This document shows, one piece after another, positions 44,757 to 53,969 of a stretch of 64,000 bases of DNA. How positions within the stretch are numbered: the stretch's first letter is position 1; every line of letters starts with the position of its first letter. Made by a program: the position numbers and the translations under genes. The notes below the pieces were generated by a model that worked only from the letters and a program-made list of their open reading frames with translations, did no database searches and was not told the origin of the DNA. This DNA comes from Balneola sp. GTDB taxonomy: Bacteria; Bacteroidota; Rhodothermia; Balneolales; Balneolaceae. The stretch spans positions 190,669 to 254,668 of the forward strand of contig JAEPPZ010000004.1 of NCBI GenBank assembly GCA_017640785.1, read 5' to 3'.

Positions 44757-46535
44757 TTAATCTTCTAAAGTTCCTGCAATTATTTCTTCAATGGTTGTAA
44801 TACCTTCTTTAATACGTTCGCGGCCAGAGCCTCTAAGAGTTAACATACCTTGAGACATAGCTAAATCTTTTATAGCCTGTTCATCAATATCACCACCTGA
44901 ATCTAAAACAAGTTCTTTTATCTCTTTTGAGAAAAACAAAGCTTCATGAATTGCTGAACGACCTTTAAATCCGGATTGGCCACAAACTTCGCAACCTACT
45001 GCTTTATAAAATGTTGTTTCTTCATACTCTTCTTCAGTAAAACCTATACCTTTTGCAACTTCTATATGTGGTTTAAATTCCTCTTTACAATCTTTACATA
45101 ACCGTCTAACCAAGCGCTGAGCCATAACCAAATTAACCGCGTTTGCTATCAAAAATGGCTCTACTCCCATTTTAAAAAGACGAGAAACAGCACTTGGTGC
45201 ATCGTTTGTGTGTAAGGTAGAAAAAGTAAGGTGACCAGTATTAGCTAATTTTATTGCAATTTCTGCTGTTTTAAGATCCCTCATCTCACCTACCAATACA
45301 ATATCCGGATCATGACGAAGTATTCCACGTATTGACTGATCAAAGGTCATGTGATTACTGATCTTTAACTGCCGTGCTCCTTCTATTATATATTCTACAG
45401 GCTCTTCAATAGTAAGAACATTCTTGGTAGGGTCAATTACAGAGTATAAGGCTGCTACAAGAGTTGTTGATTTACCACTTCCTGTAGGTCCGGTAATTAT
45501 AACAATTCCGGAAGGCTGACTTATAGCCTTTACAAAATTCGCTTTTGCGACTTTTTGAAGTCCTAGTAAATCCAGATCACGAATAACTTTTCTGTCATCA
45601 AGAACCCTGATTACAATAGATTCAAATTTTCTATCATATTGATTACCAACTATGGGCATAATAGAGACCCTGTAACGAATACCAACCCCATCAATTTGAC
45701 GTTGAATAAATCCATCCTGAGAAGCATCTCTTTCAAATCTATCTACATTTCTGGTTTTGTCTTTTATAACAGCCGAAATTGCCTCAGGCTTAACATTCTT
45801 CTGTTGATACCATAATTGTAATTTTCCATCTGTTCTAAACCGAATATCTGTGGTAGAAGGTCCACTTGGTACAATGTGCAAATCACTAACTCCCTGCCTA
45901 ACAGATTCAACTAACATACCTTCAACCAAAGAATTGAGCATACTTTGGTTTATCTCAGCATCAATCTCTTCTTCATTGATTGATTCTTCCTCCTCAGCTT
46001 CTAACTGAGATTCATCGTAGTCTATTTCCTCTAAAAGGTCCAGGAACTCATTTTTTTGCTCATAGACATTTGACAAAATCTCCTCTATAAACTCATACTT
46101 ACAATAAACCAGTTCAGTTTTTTTGAAATTGAGTTTTTGTATCACTCCCTGAATATCCGGATCAGAAGGATCAGCGGCAGCAACCGTTATAGAATTTTGA
46201 GATCGGTGAAAAGGAACTGCTTTTAGGACTACGAGCTCATCTACTACATCGCTATTTAGCTCCTCTACGTTAGTTTTAATATGTTCAATAACCTCTTCAG
46301 GGACAGAATCGACATTTTCAAGAACCTCTCTGAAAGCATAAATTTCGGCAATCTCTTTCATTATGGTATGCCTGTTGAGGTCTAAATCCTGAAATAAGAT
46401 CTGACCTAACCTACGGCTACTTGATTCAGGTTCTTGCTCTAATATTTCTAAAGCTTCCTTAAGTTGCTCACTAGAAATGATAGATTTCTTTACAAGAATA
46501 TCGCCGATATGTCTTCTGATATTTATTTTACCCAT
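44757..46535 (-). CDS. pilB: PilB-like assembly ATPase (T2SS/T4P)
   Basis: 592 residues. N-terminal MshE-type domain (LGQILFQDLDLNRHTIM and about 100-150), then the ATPase core: GPTGSGKSTT, Asp box TIEEPVEY, Walker B VGEMRD, His box TGHLTFSTLHTNDA. Zinc cysteines are present (CKDC and CEVC), a feature of PilB/GspE not PilT. It drives pilus extension. Its start shares a base with the pilC stop (TAATG). An acidic insert (about residues 170-190) lies before the core. Confidence 0.93.
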   Translation of the reverse strand: MGKINIRRHIGDILVKKSIISSEQLKEALEILEQEPESSSRRLGQILFQDLDLNRHTIMKEIAEIYAFREVLENVDSVPEEVIEHIKTNVEELNSDVVDELVVLKAVPFHRSQNSITVAAADPSDPDIQGVIQKLNFKKTELVYCKYEFIEEILSNVYEQKNEFLDLLEEIDYDESQLEAEEEESINEEEIDAEINQSMLNSLVEGMLVESVRQGVSDLHIVPSGPSTTDIRFRTDGKLQLWYQQKNVKPEAISAVIKDKTRNVDRFERDASQDGFIQRQIDGVGIRYRVSIMPIVGNQYDRKFESIVIRVLDDRKVIRDLDLLGLQKVAKANFVKAISQPSGIVIITGPTGSGKSTTLVAALYSVIDPTKNVLTIEEPVEYIIEGARQLKISNHMTFDQSIRGILRHDPDIVLVGEMRDLKTAEIAIKLANTGHLTFSTLHTNDAPSAVSRLFKMGVEPFLIANAVNLVMAQRLVRRLCKDCKEEFKPHIEVAKGIGFTEEEYEETTFYKAVGCEVCGQSGFKGRSAIHEALFFSKEIKELVLDSGGDIDEQAIKDLAMSQGMLTLRGSGRERIKEGITTIEEIIAGTLED

Positions 46536-47866
46536 TAAGCATTTGGCTTAATAACAGCAGATTCAGAAGAAACCACCGTGATTCCTATTAAAGCTATCAT
46601 AATAAATAAGTTCACAAATAAACTAATGGTATCTATAACAGATTGCATTCTATAAGTAGTTTGAACTTCATAATATTCTGCAAGTTGGCGTGCGTTTTCT
46701 CGTAAAGATCCAGATTCAGCTCCTAACCTGAATCTACTTATTGCAGTTCTTGTGAATACACCTGTTTCTTCAATCGATTCTATTAAGCCGGCACCATCTT
46801 TAAGCATCTTTTTTATAGCAACTTCTTTGATTCGCTTTTCCATATAAGTATTTCTACAAGCCTCACTAGCCACTTTAATTACCTCAATATTTTGACCTGA
46901 GCCACTATAAAGCGTATAAAATACTCGTGAAAAAATTTCAATACTTGTTTTATGTAATAAATCACCGATTACAGGTATTTTAATAATATACTTATCTAAA
47001 AAAAGTTTCCCTTTTGGTGTCTTAAAATAGTAAATCAAACCACCAATAGGTCCGAGTATACTTAATATTAGCATTATCCAATTAGCCTCTAACCAATAAC
47101 TTAATTGGAGAGTGGCAGCTGTCATTGGTGGTAATGAAATCCCCATATCTACAAATAATTCGGCTGTTGCAGGAAATATATATCCCACGTAAAATAATAC
47201 AACTCCAATTACAGCGAGAACTGTAACAGCAGGCATCATTAAGGAGCGCTTTAAATTCTTTTTAAATTCAGCGTCCCTTTCAAGGAATTTAGCAGTACTT
47301 TCAAAAACCAAAGCCATATTACCTGAGGTAGAAGCCACACTAAGCATATAAGCGGCAAATTTTCCGAATACGTCTTCATGTTTTCCATAAACTTCGGACC
47401 CTTCTTTACCATCCTTTAGGTCTTTTTGAATGGTTTTAATCACCTCTTTCATCCTCTTATTAGCTGTATCTTCGTATAAGAGGTTTAAAATTTCATCGTA
47501 AGTTAATTGTTGTTTTAACAGATCTGCAGACAAACTAATGAAAGTCACCACTTCAGTGTGTGGCACCCCTCCCTTAAACTCAAAGAGTTTTTTATTTATA
47601 CTTATAATCTCATAACCTAGTTTGACAAGTGCTTTTTCTACTTCTTCCTTATTATAAGCCTCTTGCTCTCCTGTTAGCTTAGGCTTACCGGGTCGCTTCA
47701 CTTTGTACATGAAGGTAGATTTTTGCTCTAAAGACTTTACATTTAAACTATTAGTCTTTGTTAGTCTATCTACTTTGATTTGAGCGTCTTTTTTATTCTC
47801 TGCTTCGAACTCTTTTAGGACGACCTTGCCACCATTAGAAACTGCTTTTAAACGAAATTGTGCCAT
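46535..47866 (-). CDS. pilC: Inner-membrane platform protein PilC (GspF family)
   Basis: 443 residues. Three main membrane segments: about 215-240 (VTVLAVIGVVLFYVGYIFPA), 265-290, and the C-terminal one (about 415-435), with two cytoplasmic GspF domains (about 130-230 and 305-410). The N-terminal 110 residues consist of two small related modules with the family's A-x-x-K-x-D type repeats. It anchors the pilus base and transmits ATPase rotation. It is the first of the tight group pilC-B and begins 13 bp downstream of the small hypothetical gene. Confidence 0.9.
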   Translation of the reverse strand: MAQFRLKAVSNGGKVVLKEFEAENKKDAQIKVDRLTKTNSLNVKSLEQKSTFMYKVKRPGKPKLTGEQEAYNKEEVEKALVKLGYEIISINKKLFEFKGGVPHTEVVTFISLSADLLKQQLTYDEILNLLYEDTANKRMKEVIKTIQKDLKDGKEGSEVYGKHEDVFGKFAAYMLSVASTSGNMALVFESTAKFLERDAEFKKNLKRSLMMPAVTVLAVIGVVLFYVGYIFPATAELFVDMGISLPPMTAATLQLSYWLEANWIMLILSILGPIGGLIYYFKTPKGKLFLDKYIIKIPVIGDLLHKTSIEIFSRVFYTLYSGSGQNIEVIKVASEACRNTYMEKRIKEVAIKKMLKDGAGLIESIEETGVFTRTAISRFRLGAESGSLRENARQLAEYYEVQTTYRMQSVIDTISLFVNLFIMIALIGITVVSSESAVIKPNA

Positions 47867-47879
47867 TTTAAGAGTAACC

Positions 47880-48149
47880 TCAGGTTATGCCAAATTTGAT
47901 ATATTGATTGGAAGTGACAGTCCAACCCAAATTTAATGAGAATTCTTGAATAGAATTTGGTGCTGATCTGTAATTAAGGAAACAGTATTCATTATAAAAT
48001 AACTTATTCAAACTTAATTCATCTAAAAAACTATTGATCCAACAAGTGTAACATTCTTGAAAATCAGGTTTCATATCTAAAAAGCTTAAATAACATGCTG
48101 TTTTCAGCATTACTTGTCTAACTACATCCTTTTTAGCTTCCGTAGACAT
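47880..48149 (-). CDS. Small hypothetical protein of the pilus locus
   Basis: 89 residues from ATG 48149 (MSTEAKKDVVRQVML); the frame is open to a TTG at 48227. It has several cysteines (TACYLSF, ECYTCWI, YCFL) and no signal peptide or membrane helix. I do not recognise it. Its position between the pilin terminator and pilC, and the 13-bp spacing to pilC, suggest co-transcription with the machine genes. It may not be a gene; codon use is compatible but not decisive. Confidence 0.45.
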   Translation of the reverse strand: MSTEAKKDVVRQVMLKTACYLSFLDMKPDFQECYTCWINSFLDELSLNKLFYNEYCFLNYRSAPNSIQEFSLNLGWTVTSNQYIKFGIT

Positions 48150-48230
48150 TTTATAGAGCCTATTGTAATTATTCCTTCTACTTCTAATAGCGTTACTAGA
48201 AACTGCTATTATGCATACTTTCTTCAATCT

Positions 48231-48265
48231 AAAAAAAAAAGGACTTCATTTAAAATGAAGTCCTT
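48231..48265 (-). terminator. Strong terminator after the pilin gene
   Basis: AAGGACTTCATTT (48239-48251) pairs with AAATGAAGTCCTT (48253-48265); on the minus strand the hairpin is followed by ten Ts. It separates the pilin transcript from the machine genes and would allow much higher pilin expression than that of the downstream genes. Confidence 0.92.
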
Positions 48266-48287
48266 AAATATAAGACTTGGATAGATA

Positions 48288-48728
48288 TTAGTTATTATCA
48301 GTCCAGCTCAAATCATCTCTGGTAACATTAGCTGCCATTGTATTGGTAGCATTATCACCTATTGTTCCGTCAAAATCAGGATCACTGTTCGGATGTGCAG
48401 TAATAGTGAACTGAGTTGCTCCAGCTGCACTAATAACATACTTACCGTTAGCATTTAACGCTGATAACAAGTCTCCTTGATCAATAGTATCAGATGCGAA
48501 AGATAAGTTGTTAAATGTAATACCGGTGAAATCCTGACCACCACCACCTAACTGTGTAGGCTTCATGTAGTAGCTCTGTGCTGAAGCTGCAATATTTGCA
48601 ACATCTTGACGAACTGCATCCAAGTTAGCTGAATCAGCTGCACTTGAGAAAGTGTTAATTGCAACTACAGTTGCGATACCTACGATTATTGTTACTAATA
48701 TAACTAGAAGTAATTGTTGTTGTCCCAT
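48288..48728 (-). CDS. Atypical type IV pilin-like major subunit
   Basis: 146 residues. It starts MGQQQ and continues directly with about 20 hydrophobic residues (LLLVILVTIIVGIATVVAI), then a soluble part with AQSYY and GGGGQDF motifs and an acidic C-terminus; there is no Cys. If cleaved after Gly2, the leader has two residues and no positive charge, and position 5 of the mature form is Leu instead of Glu. Context (first of the pilus operon, own terminator, long upstream region) supports a pilin role. It could also be a pseudopilin. Confidence 0.78.
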   Translation of the reverse strand: MGQQQLLLVILVTIIVGIATVVAINTFSSAADSANLDAVRQDVANIAASAQSYYMKPTQLGGGGQDFTGITFNNLSFASDTIDQGDLLSALNANGKYVISAAGATQFTITAHPNSDPDFDGTIGDNATNTMAANVTRDDLSWTDNN

Positions 48729-48996
48729 TGGGTATACCTATTTATTGTTGTTTGTTTGTTGTTAATATAATTTATAAATCAATTTCTTAAAACATTTTCT
48801 AAAAATAAATTAGAAATTGTTTATTAGCGTTAAGCTTATTTAACATCAAGAGTACCTAGTCCGAAAAAAATTACAAAAAATAATCAGCACTAAAATTTAT
48901 ACAGTCAATGTAATATTTAGTTAACAGCATATATAAATAGTATCGACATTTTTTTGAAGAAGTTTAAGTTGTTATGTTACTTTTTCAAATATATTT
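48729..48996. promoter_or_regulatory. Divergent upstream region of pilin and MFS genes
   Basis: 268 bp, strongly AT-rich, between the leftward pilin and rightward MFS transporter. It should carry both promoters and a long pilin leader. On the minus strand TTGACT (complement of 48912-48917) with AT-rich DNA behind it is a weak candidate. No sigma-54 TGGCAC/TTGC signature was found. No small gene is seen in it. Confidence 0.4.
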
Positions 48997-50220
48997 ATGA
49001 AATACAATTCTACAACTCCATATTTTATATTGTTTTCATTATGGTTACTGGTTTTTTCAGCTAGTAGTCAAATTATGATTATAGCTCCTATCTTACCTGA
49101 AATTGGGCAAAGTCTAAACACCCCTATTGAACTACTTGGTAATTTAATTACGGTTTATGCTGTAATGGTTGGTGTATTTGCCATTATTATGGGGCCATTT
49201 TCAGATAAGATCGGTCGTCGTAAAATTCTACTGATAGGGACAGGTGGTATGGCAATTTTTTTATTCTGCCATACGCTTGTGGTTGATTTTAAAAGTTTTT
49301 TATTGGTTAGAGCGATGGCAGGAATGGCAGGTGGTGTATTAAGTGGAGCGGCTGTAGCTTATGTTGGTGATTACTTCCCCTATGAAAAGCGAGGATGGGC
49401 TAATGGTTGGGTTATGAGTGGTATTGCTGTTGGCCAGATACTCGGAATACCTTTAGGAACATTTCTGGCTGAACAATTCGGTTTTAAATCTCCATTTTTG
49501 ATTTTTGGGATCGTAATGTCGCTTACTTTTTTACTAATTTATATCAAAGTTCCTCAACCCAATGTTGAACTTCATACAGACAAGCTTACTATTCTTTCTA
49601 CATTCACTAAATACCTGAACCTCCTTAAACGGAAGGACGTGAGCTTTGTAGCCCTGTGTTACTTACTAATGTTTCTAAGTTTATCTGTTTTTATAATTTA
49701 TTTTCCAACTTGGTTGGAAGATTCATTCGATTCTTCCTTAACTACTATAGGCTATATATTTGCAGTAGGCGGTTTAGCTAATGTCATTGCGGGACCAAGT
49801 TCCGGTTGGATATCTGATAAGATTGGTAGAAAAAATATGATAATAACATCATGTCTAGGGCTTTCTGTTTTAATGACCGGTACAACTTTTTTCATTACAG
49901 AACTGTCCTTTGCATTTATTTTATTTCCAGTTGCTATGATTTTAATTGCAATGAGAATTAGCCCGTTTCAGGCACTTTCATCAGAATTAGTAAAATCTAA
50001 TAACAGAGGAACTATGATGAGTTTGTTGGTCGCTATCGGACAAGTTGGTTATGGGCTCGGAGGAACTGTTGCAGGCCCACTCTATTCTATCAAGGGCTAT
50101 GCCAGCAATACTTATTTTGGTGCATTTGCAATATTTTTAACAGCCTTGGTAGTTTGGAAATTTGTTCCTGAACCAAAGCTCAAATCTAACCCAATACCTG
50201 AGCCTTCAATTGTGGAATAG
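48997..50220 (+). CDS. MFS transporter
   Basis: 407 residues with about 12 membrane helices in two halves. The MFS signature between helices 2 and 3 is present (GPFSDKIGRRKIL), and a second copy in the other half (GWISDKIGRKNMI). The motif GVLSGAAVAYVGDYFP suits drug:H+ antiporters, but the substrate cannot be given. It stands alone, divergent from the pilin. Confidence 0.92.
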   Translation: MKYNSTTPYFILFSLWLLVFSASSQIMIIAPILPEIGQSLNTPIELLGNLITVYAVMVGVFAIIMGPFSDKIGRRKILLIGTGGMAIFLFCHTLVVDFKSFLLVRAMAGMAGGVLSGAAVAYVGDYFPYEKRGWANGWVMSGIAVGQILGIPLGTFLAEQFGFKSPFLIFGIVMSLTFLLIYIKVPQPNVELHTDKLTILSTFTKYLNLLKRKDVSFVALCYLLMFLSLSVFIIYFPTWLEDSFDSSLTTIGYIFAVGGLANVIAGPSSGWISDKIGRKNMIITSCLGLSVLMTGTTFFITELSFAFILFPVAMILIAMRISPFQALSSELVKSNNRGTMMSLLVAIGQVGYGLGGTVAGPLYSIKGYASNTYFGAFAIFLTALVVWKFVPEPKLKSNPIPEPSIVE

Positions 50221-50334
50221 TTTTACTAATGCTTTTTTCGATCTGAAAGACCTGCTTTTTAATAAATTAACTTTCCAAGACGATAAAATAATATGTAACT
50301 TTACTAACCTTTAATTATCTCTTTAGGAAAAGCC

Positions 50335-51756
50335 ATGAAAAAATATCATCTAATCAGCTTTATTATAATTCTCATTGCGGTAGTTTCAGCTTGTGAATCT
50401 CAGAGCGATAATGAAGTCGTAATCTCAGGTAGTGTAGTCAATGCCACAACTAATGCTCCAGTACCGGATGCTGTTGTCAGAATTACGGCACCTCAAGAAT
50501 TTTTAAATGAATCAAGAGTTACAGACCAACTTGGTGCATTTACAATTTCCGGACTAAATGTAAATGAAGCTACAGATATTACTTTACAAGTTGGAAAAAC
50601 TGGCTTTGATAATACTATTGTAAACGTACCTGCTACTCCCGGCCAAACTATTAATCTGGAAAATCCGATTGAACTTTCTGAAGAAGGCAGTGATGATGTA
50701 GATGATGGAGATGATGATGGAGAAGGCGTAGCAGGACCCTCTGCCGGACCCGCACAAATAATTCTTACCAGTATATCAAGACAAGCTATAAATATTGCAG
50801 AAACGGGGGATGCAATAAGTACTCCTTTTACATTTGAGGTTCAGGATTCAGCAGGTCGTTCTCTAACAAGAGATAATCCTGCAACAGTTGACTTTCAAAT
50901 TCTTTCCGGTCCGGGAGGTGGAGAAGATATAACTCCTACCAGTTTAGAAACTAATTCAGATGGTAAAGTTACAGCTGCTTTATTTAGCGGTAACAGAGCA
51001 GGACCGGTAAAAATTCAAGCTAGTATTACTAGAGATGATGGCACCCGTGTTCGTTCGACTCCGGTAATTGTAGCGATACATGGAGGATTTCCGGATAGTG
51101 ATCATTTCAGTATTACCTCTACCCCTTCTAACATAGAAGGTTTTAATATCAATAATATACGAAGCACCATAACTGTTGTTTTAGGTGATAAATTCAGCAA
51201 CCCTGTAAAGCCAGGAACTGTTGTTTACTTCAGTACTACAGGAGGAATTATCCAAGGTTCAAGTACAACCAACAATGATGGTATTGCATCAGTAGAATTA
51301 ATATCAGCAGATCCTAGACCCGCTAACGGTATGGTTACAATTACAGCAAGTACTGTTGACGAAAATGATGATCTTATTACAAAAAACGCAGTTGGCTTAT
51401 TTTCCGGAATACCTCAAATTACTAATGTAAATCCTACAACTTTTGATATTCCACCTAACGGGGGTGAAAATTTTACATTTACTGCAACCGATCAGAATGG
51501 AAATCCTTTAGCTGCCGGAACACGTTTTAATGTAGAAGTGGGACAAGGTTTAGATGCTAATGGAGATGCAAATTTTACATTAGGAGACTATATTACTACT
51601 GGTGTTGGAGCTACACAATTTTCTTTTTCTGTTAGTGACACTGATGAAGAAGCCGATGACCGCGGAGGAACAACAATTACTATAAGAGTTACTACTCCTC
51701 AAGGGAAAGTCGCGTCTTTTCCTATTTCTGGATTTAGATCAAAACGCTCAAACTAA
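50335..51756 (+). CDS. Surface lipoprotein with regulatory-like and Ig-like domains
   Basis: 473 residues. Lipobox AVVSAC places the lipidated Cys near residue 20. About residues 28-112 form a carboxypeptidase-regulatory-like beta domain (VISGSVVNATTNAPVPDAVV). After an acidic linker (DDVDDGDDDGEG), three bacterial Ig-like (Big_1/invasin-type) domains are repeated: about 140-245, 255-355 and 365-470. Such proteins sit on the cell surface and act in adhesion. The acidic residues after the Cys are not directly at +2, so export to the surface cannot be judged. Confidence 0.8.
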   Translation: MKKYHLISFIIILIAVVSACESQSDNEVVISGSVVNATTNAPVPDAVVRITAPQEFLNESRVTDQLGAFTISGLNVNEATDITLQVGKTGFDNTIVNVPATPGQTINLENPIELSEEGSDDVDDGDDDGEGVAGPSAGPAQIILTSISRQAINIAETGDAISTPFTFEVQDSAGRSLTRDNPATVDFQILSGPGGGEDITPTSLETNSDGKVTAALFSGNRAGPVKIQASITRDDGTRVRSTPVIVAIHGGFPDSDHFSITSTPSNIEGFNINNIRSTITVVLGDKFSNPVKPGTVVYFSTTGGIIQGSSTTNNDGIASVELISADPRPANGMVTITASTVDENDDLITKNAVGLFSGIPQITNVNPTTFDIPPNGGENFTFTATDQNGNPLAAGTRFNVEVGQGLDANGDANFTLGDYITTGVGATQFSFSVSDTDEEADDRGGTTITIRVTTPQGKVASFPISGFRSKRSN

Positions 51757-51786
51757 TTCAAAACGAGATATACTAATTTTATATAA

Positions 51787-52329
51787 ATGTTCGACTTTAA
51801 CAGTACCTCTTATAAAGAGTTTCTTAAAAACTTCAGAAACGACCCTGAGAAAAAAAGAGTAATAGTATTTGCCGGGAATTTCACCGAAAATAGAAAATAT
51901 GCTTTAAGCCAATTTGAAACTGAAGTTATGGGCGATTCCGTTCATGTTTCTTTAGAAGATCATATCTCTGGTTCAGAATCTGAAACTTATAAAAAGTTAG
52001 ATCAACTCTTTGACCGTCTATCATCAATAAGGTCACTCATTATTTTCAATAATGCAGAACAATTATGCGGTGTGTATGTTGGACATACATATTCTGTTGT
52101 GAAATATGCTACTCCACAGGAAAAATACTTTATCAAAAAATTAAAGGAGTTGAATTGCTCTTGTATTATTGAATTTGAGAACGAAAATCATTTGGATAAA
52201 GCTATTGAAAGAGTTGCCGATGCCATTGTAAGATTTAGAGTTCCTTCATCAATAATTGAAAAGGTTTTTTTCTGGCTGAGTCAGGTTAGAGTAAACGGTT
52301 CAAACCTTCCCTCCCGTCGCCCGGTTTAA
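51787..52329 (+). CDS. Hypothetical protein resembling a broken AAA/ATPase core
   Basis: 180 residues, cytoplasmic. The start SYKEFLKNFRNDPEKKRVIVFAG and later SLIIFNNAEQLCG and SCIIEFENE have the beta-strand layout of a P-loop ATPase, but the P-loop is missing (FAGNFTENRKYA) and Walker B is weak (NNAE). It may be an inactive relative or an unrelated alpha/beta protein. It starts 30 bp after the Ig-like lipoprotein gene and ends 4 bp before the MATE gene. Confidence 0.6.
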   Translation: MFDFNSTSYKEFLKNFRNDPEKKRVIVFAGNFTENRKYALSQFETEVMGDSVHVSLEDHISGSESETYKKLDQLFDRLSSIRSLIIFNNAEQLCGVYVGHTYSVVKYATPQEKYFIKKLKELNCSCIIEFENENHLDKAIERVADAIVRFRVPSSIIEKVFFWLSQVRVNGSNLPSRRPV

Positions 52330-52333
52330 CTAA

Positions 52334-53737
52334 ATGGGACCAAGCGAGGAGAATCAATCTAAAGAAGCTTCTATTTGGAGTGAAGTAAAAGCCTCGCTTT
52401 CAGGAACAGATAAAGACTTCACAAAAGGTAGTATCGGAAAAGCAATTCTGGTTCTTTCAATTCCGATGTTGATGGAGTCGGTATTTGCGGTTGTCGATAT
52501 CTTCTTTGTTTCCAAACTGGGTGCTGAAGCTATTGCAACAGTAGGGATTACAGAGTCTCTGATGACACTGATTTACGCAATTGCCATTGGATTTGCTATG
52601 GCCACTACCGCTGTTGTATCCCGAAGATTCGGAGAAAAAAACTACGACAAAGCATCAATAACTGCCGTTCAAGCAATAATTGCAGGAATCTTAGTATCCA
52701 CTCCGATCGCAATTTTTGGAGGCTATTTTGCTCCGGAATTACTAGTCTTGATGGGCGCTACCGGACAAATTGTTTCTGAGTTCTCTGTGTACACCACTAT
52801 AATGTTCAGTACGAATTTTGTGATCATGCTGATCTTTGTGATCAACTCAGTATACAGAGGAGCAGGAGACGCTAATATTGCTATGCGCACCCTTATCATC
52901 GCGAATGGAATAAATATTATTTTGGACCCTGTTTTAATCTTCGGACTATGGATCTTTCCGGAAATGGGTATCGCCGGAGCAGCTGTTGCCACATCCATAG
53001 GACGTGGAATTGGTGTTGGTTATCAATGTTATAAACTTTTCGATGGAAAGACGCGAATTAATGTCCTTAAAAAGCATCTTGTTCTGAGATGGGATATCAT
53101 GTCTAACTTAATAAGGGTTTCTCTCGGTGGAATTGGTCAATTTTTAATTGCTACAAGCAGCTGGATCGGTTTAGTTAGGATCATTGCTGAGTTTGGCAGT
53201 GTTTCTTTAGCTGGTTATACCATCGCAGTTCGAATTTTAATTTTTTCGATTTTACCATCCTGGGGAATGAGTAATGCTGCGGCAACCTTAGTAGGTCAGA
53301 ATCTCGGAGCAAATCAGCCTGAAAGAGCTGAAAGGTCAACCTGGATCTCTGCTTTTGCTAACATGGTCTTTCTTGGTATAGTTGGTTTAATATTCTTTAC
53401 TAATGCTGAATTATTGATGGGTATTTTTACTTCCGATGAAGCCATAATTGACGTAGGATCCAGATGCTTACGAATAATGAGCTACGGATATTTAGCCTAT
53501 GCTTTTGGAATGGTAATCATTCAGGCCTTTAATGGAGCTGGTGATACTCTCACTCCTACCCTTATCAATTTAGTATGTTTTTGGATCGTTGAAATTCCTC
53601 TGGCTTATTTTTTAGCAATGCATTTAGGACTGGCAGAAGAAGGCGTTTTTTATTCAATAGTAGTTTCTGAAACTTTATTGGGAATAATAGGCTTTATATT
53701 ATTCAAACGTGGTAAATGGAAAACAACACAAGTTTAA
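52334..53737 (+). CDS. MATE-family multidrug/Na+ efflux transporter
   Basis: 467 residues with 12 membrane helices. It has MATE hallmarks: two related halves starting ILVLSIPMLMESVFAVVDIFFVSKLG and LIRVSLGGIGQFLIATSSW, and the VNSVYRGAGDA and QAFNGAGDT motifs. It exports cationic drugs or metabolites with Na+ or H+. Its stop overlaps the SUI1 start (TAATG). Confidence 0.92.
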   Translation: MGPSEENQSKEASIWSEVKASLSGTDKDFTKGSIGKAILVLSIPMLMESVFAVVDIFFVSKLGAEAIATVGITESLMTLIYAIAIGFAMATTAVVSRRFGEKNYDKASITAVQAIIAGILVSTPIAIFGGYFAPELLVLMGATGQIVSEFSVYTTIMFSTNFVIMLIFVINSVYRGAGDANIAMRTLIIANGINIILDPVLIFGLWIFPEMGIAGAAVATSIGRGIGVGYQCYKLFDGKTRINVLKKHLVLRWDIMSNLIRVSLGGIGQFLIATSSWIGLVRIIAEFGSVSLAGYTIAVRILIFSILPSWGMSNAAATLVGQNLGANQPERAERSTWISAFANMVFLGIVGLIFFTNAELLMGIFTSDEAIIDVGSRCLRIMSYGYLAYAFGMVIIQAFNGAGDTLTPTLINLVCFWIVEIPLAYFLAMHLGLAEEGVFYSIVVSETLLGIIGFILFKRGKWKTTQV

Positions 53738-53958
53738 TGAAAGTTACAATTACACTAGACCGGTCAGGTCGCAGAGGCAAAGAAGTAACCCTCATCAAAA
53801 ATATTCAACATAATCCTCAACACATCGAAAAAATTGCCAAGAAATTAAAAGGGCAATTAGGAACCGGTGGAACCGTAAAAGGTAAAACGATTGAGATACA
53901 AGGAAACCACGTTGAACGTGTAAAACCCCTCCTTGAAAAAGAAGGTTTCACTTTCTAA
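53737..53958 (+). CDS. SUI1/eIF1-like translation factor
   Basis: 73 residues from ATG 53737, which overlaps the MATE stop (TAATG); an upstream ATG at 53716 lies inside the MATE frame. The SUI1 core is complete: GRRGKEVTLIKNI, LKGQLGTGGTVKGKTIEIQGNH and the C-terminal LLEKEGF. YciH-type bacterial SUI1 proteins affect start-codon choice in vitro. Coupling to a transporter gene has no obvious reason. Confidence 0.9.
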   Translation: MKVTITLDRSGRRGKEVTLIKNIQHNPQHIEKIAKKLKGQLGTGGTVKGKTIEIQGNHVERVKPLLEKEGFTF

Positions 53959-53969
53959 AGCGAAACCTT
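53942..53969. terminator. Hairpin across overlapping convergent stops
   Basis: AAGGTTTC (53942-53949) pairs with GAAACCTT (53962-53969), with inner CTTT/AAAG. It covers the stop codons of the SUI1 gene (plus) and the metallopeptidase gene (minus), which overlap by 4 bp, and may end both transcripts. It lacks a strong T-run on either side. Confidence 0.45.

Noticed and set aside
48729..48996. Sigma-54 promoter for the pilin
   Set aside because: No GG/GC element with the needed spacing is present on the minus strand.
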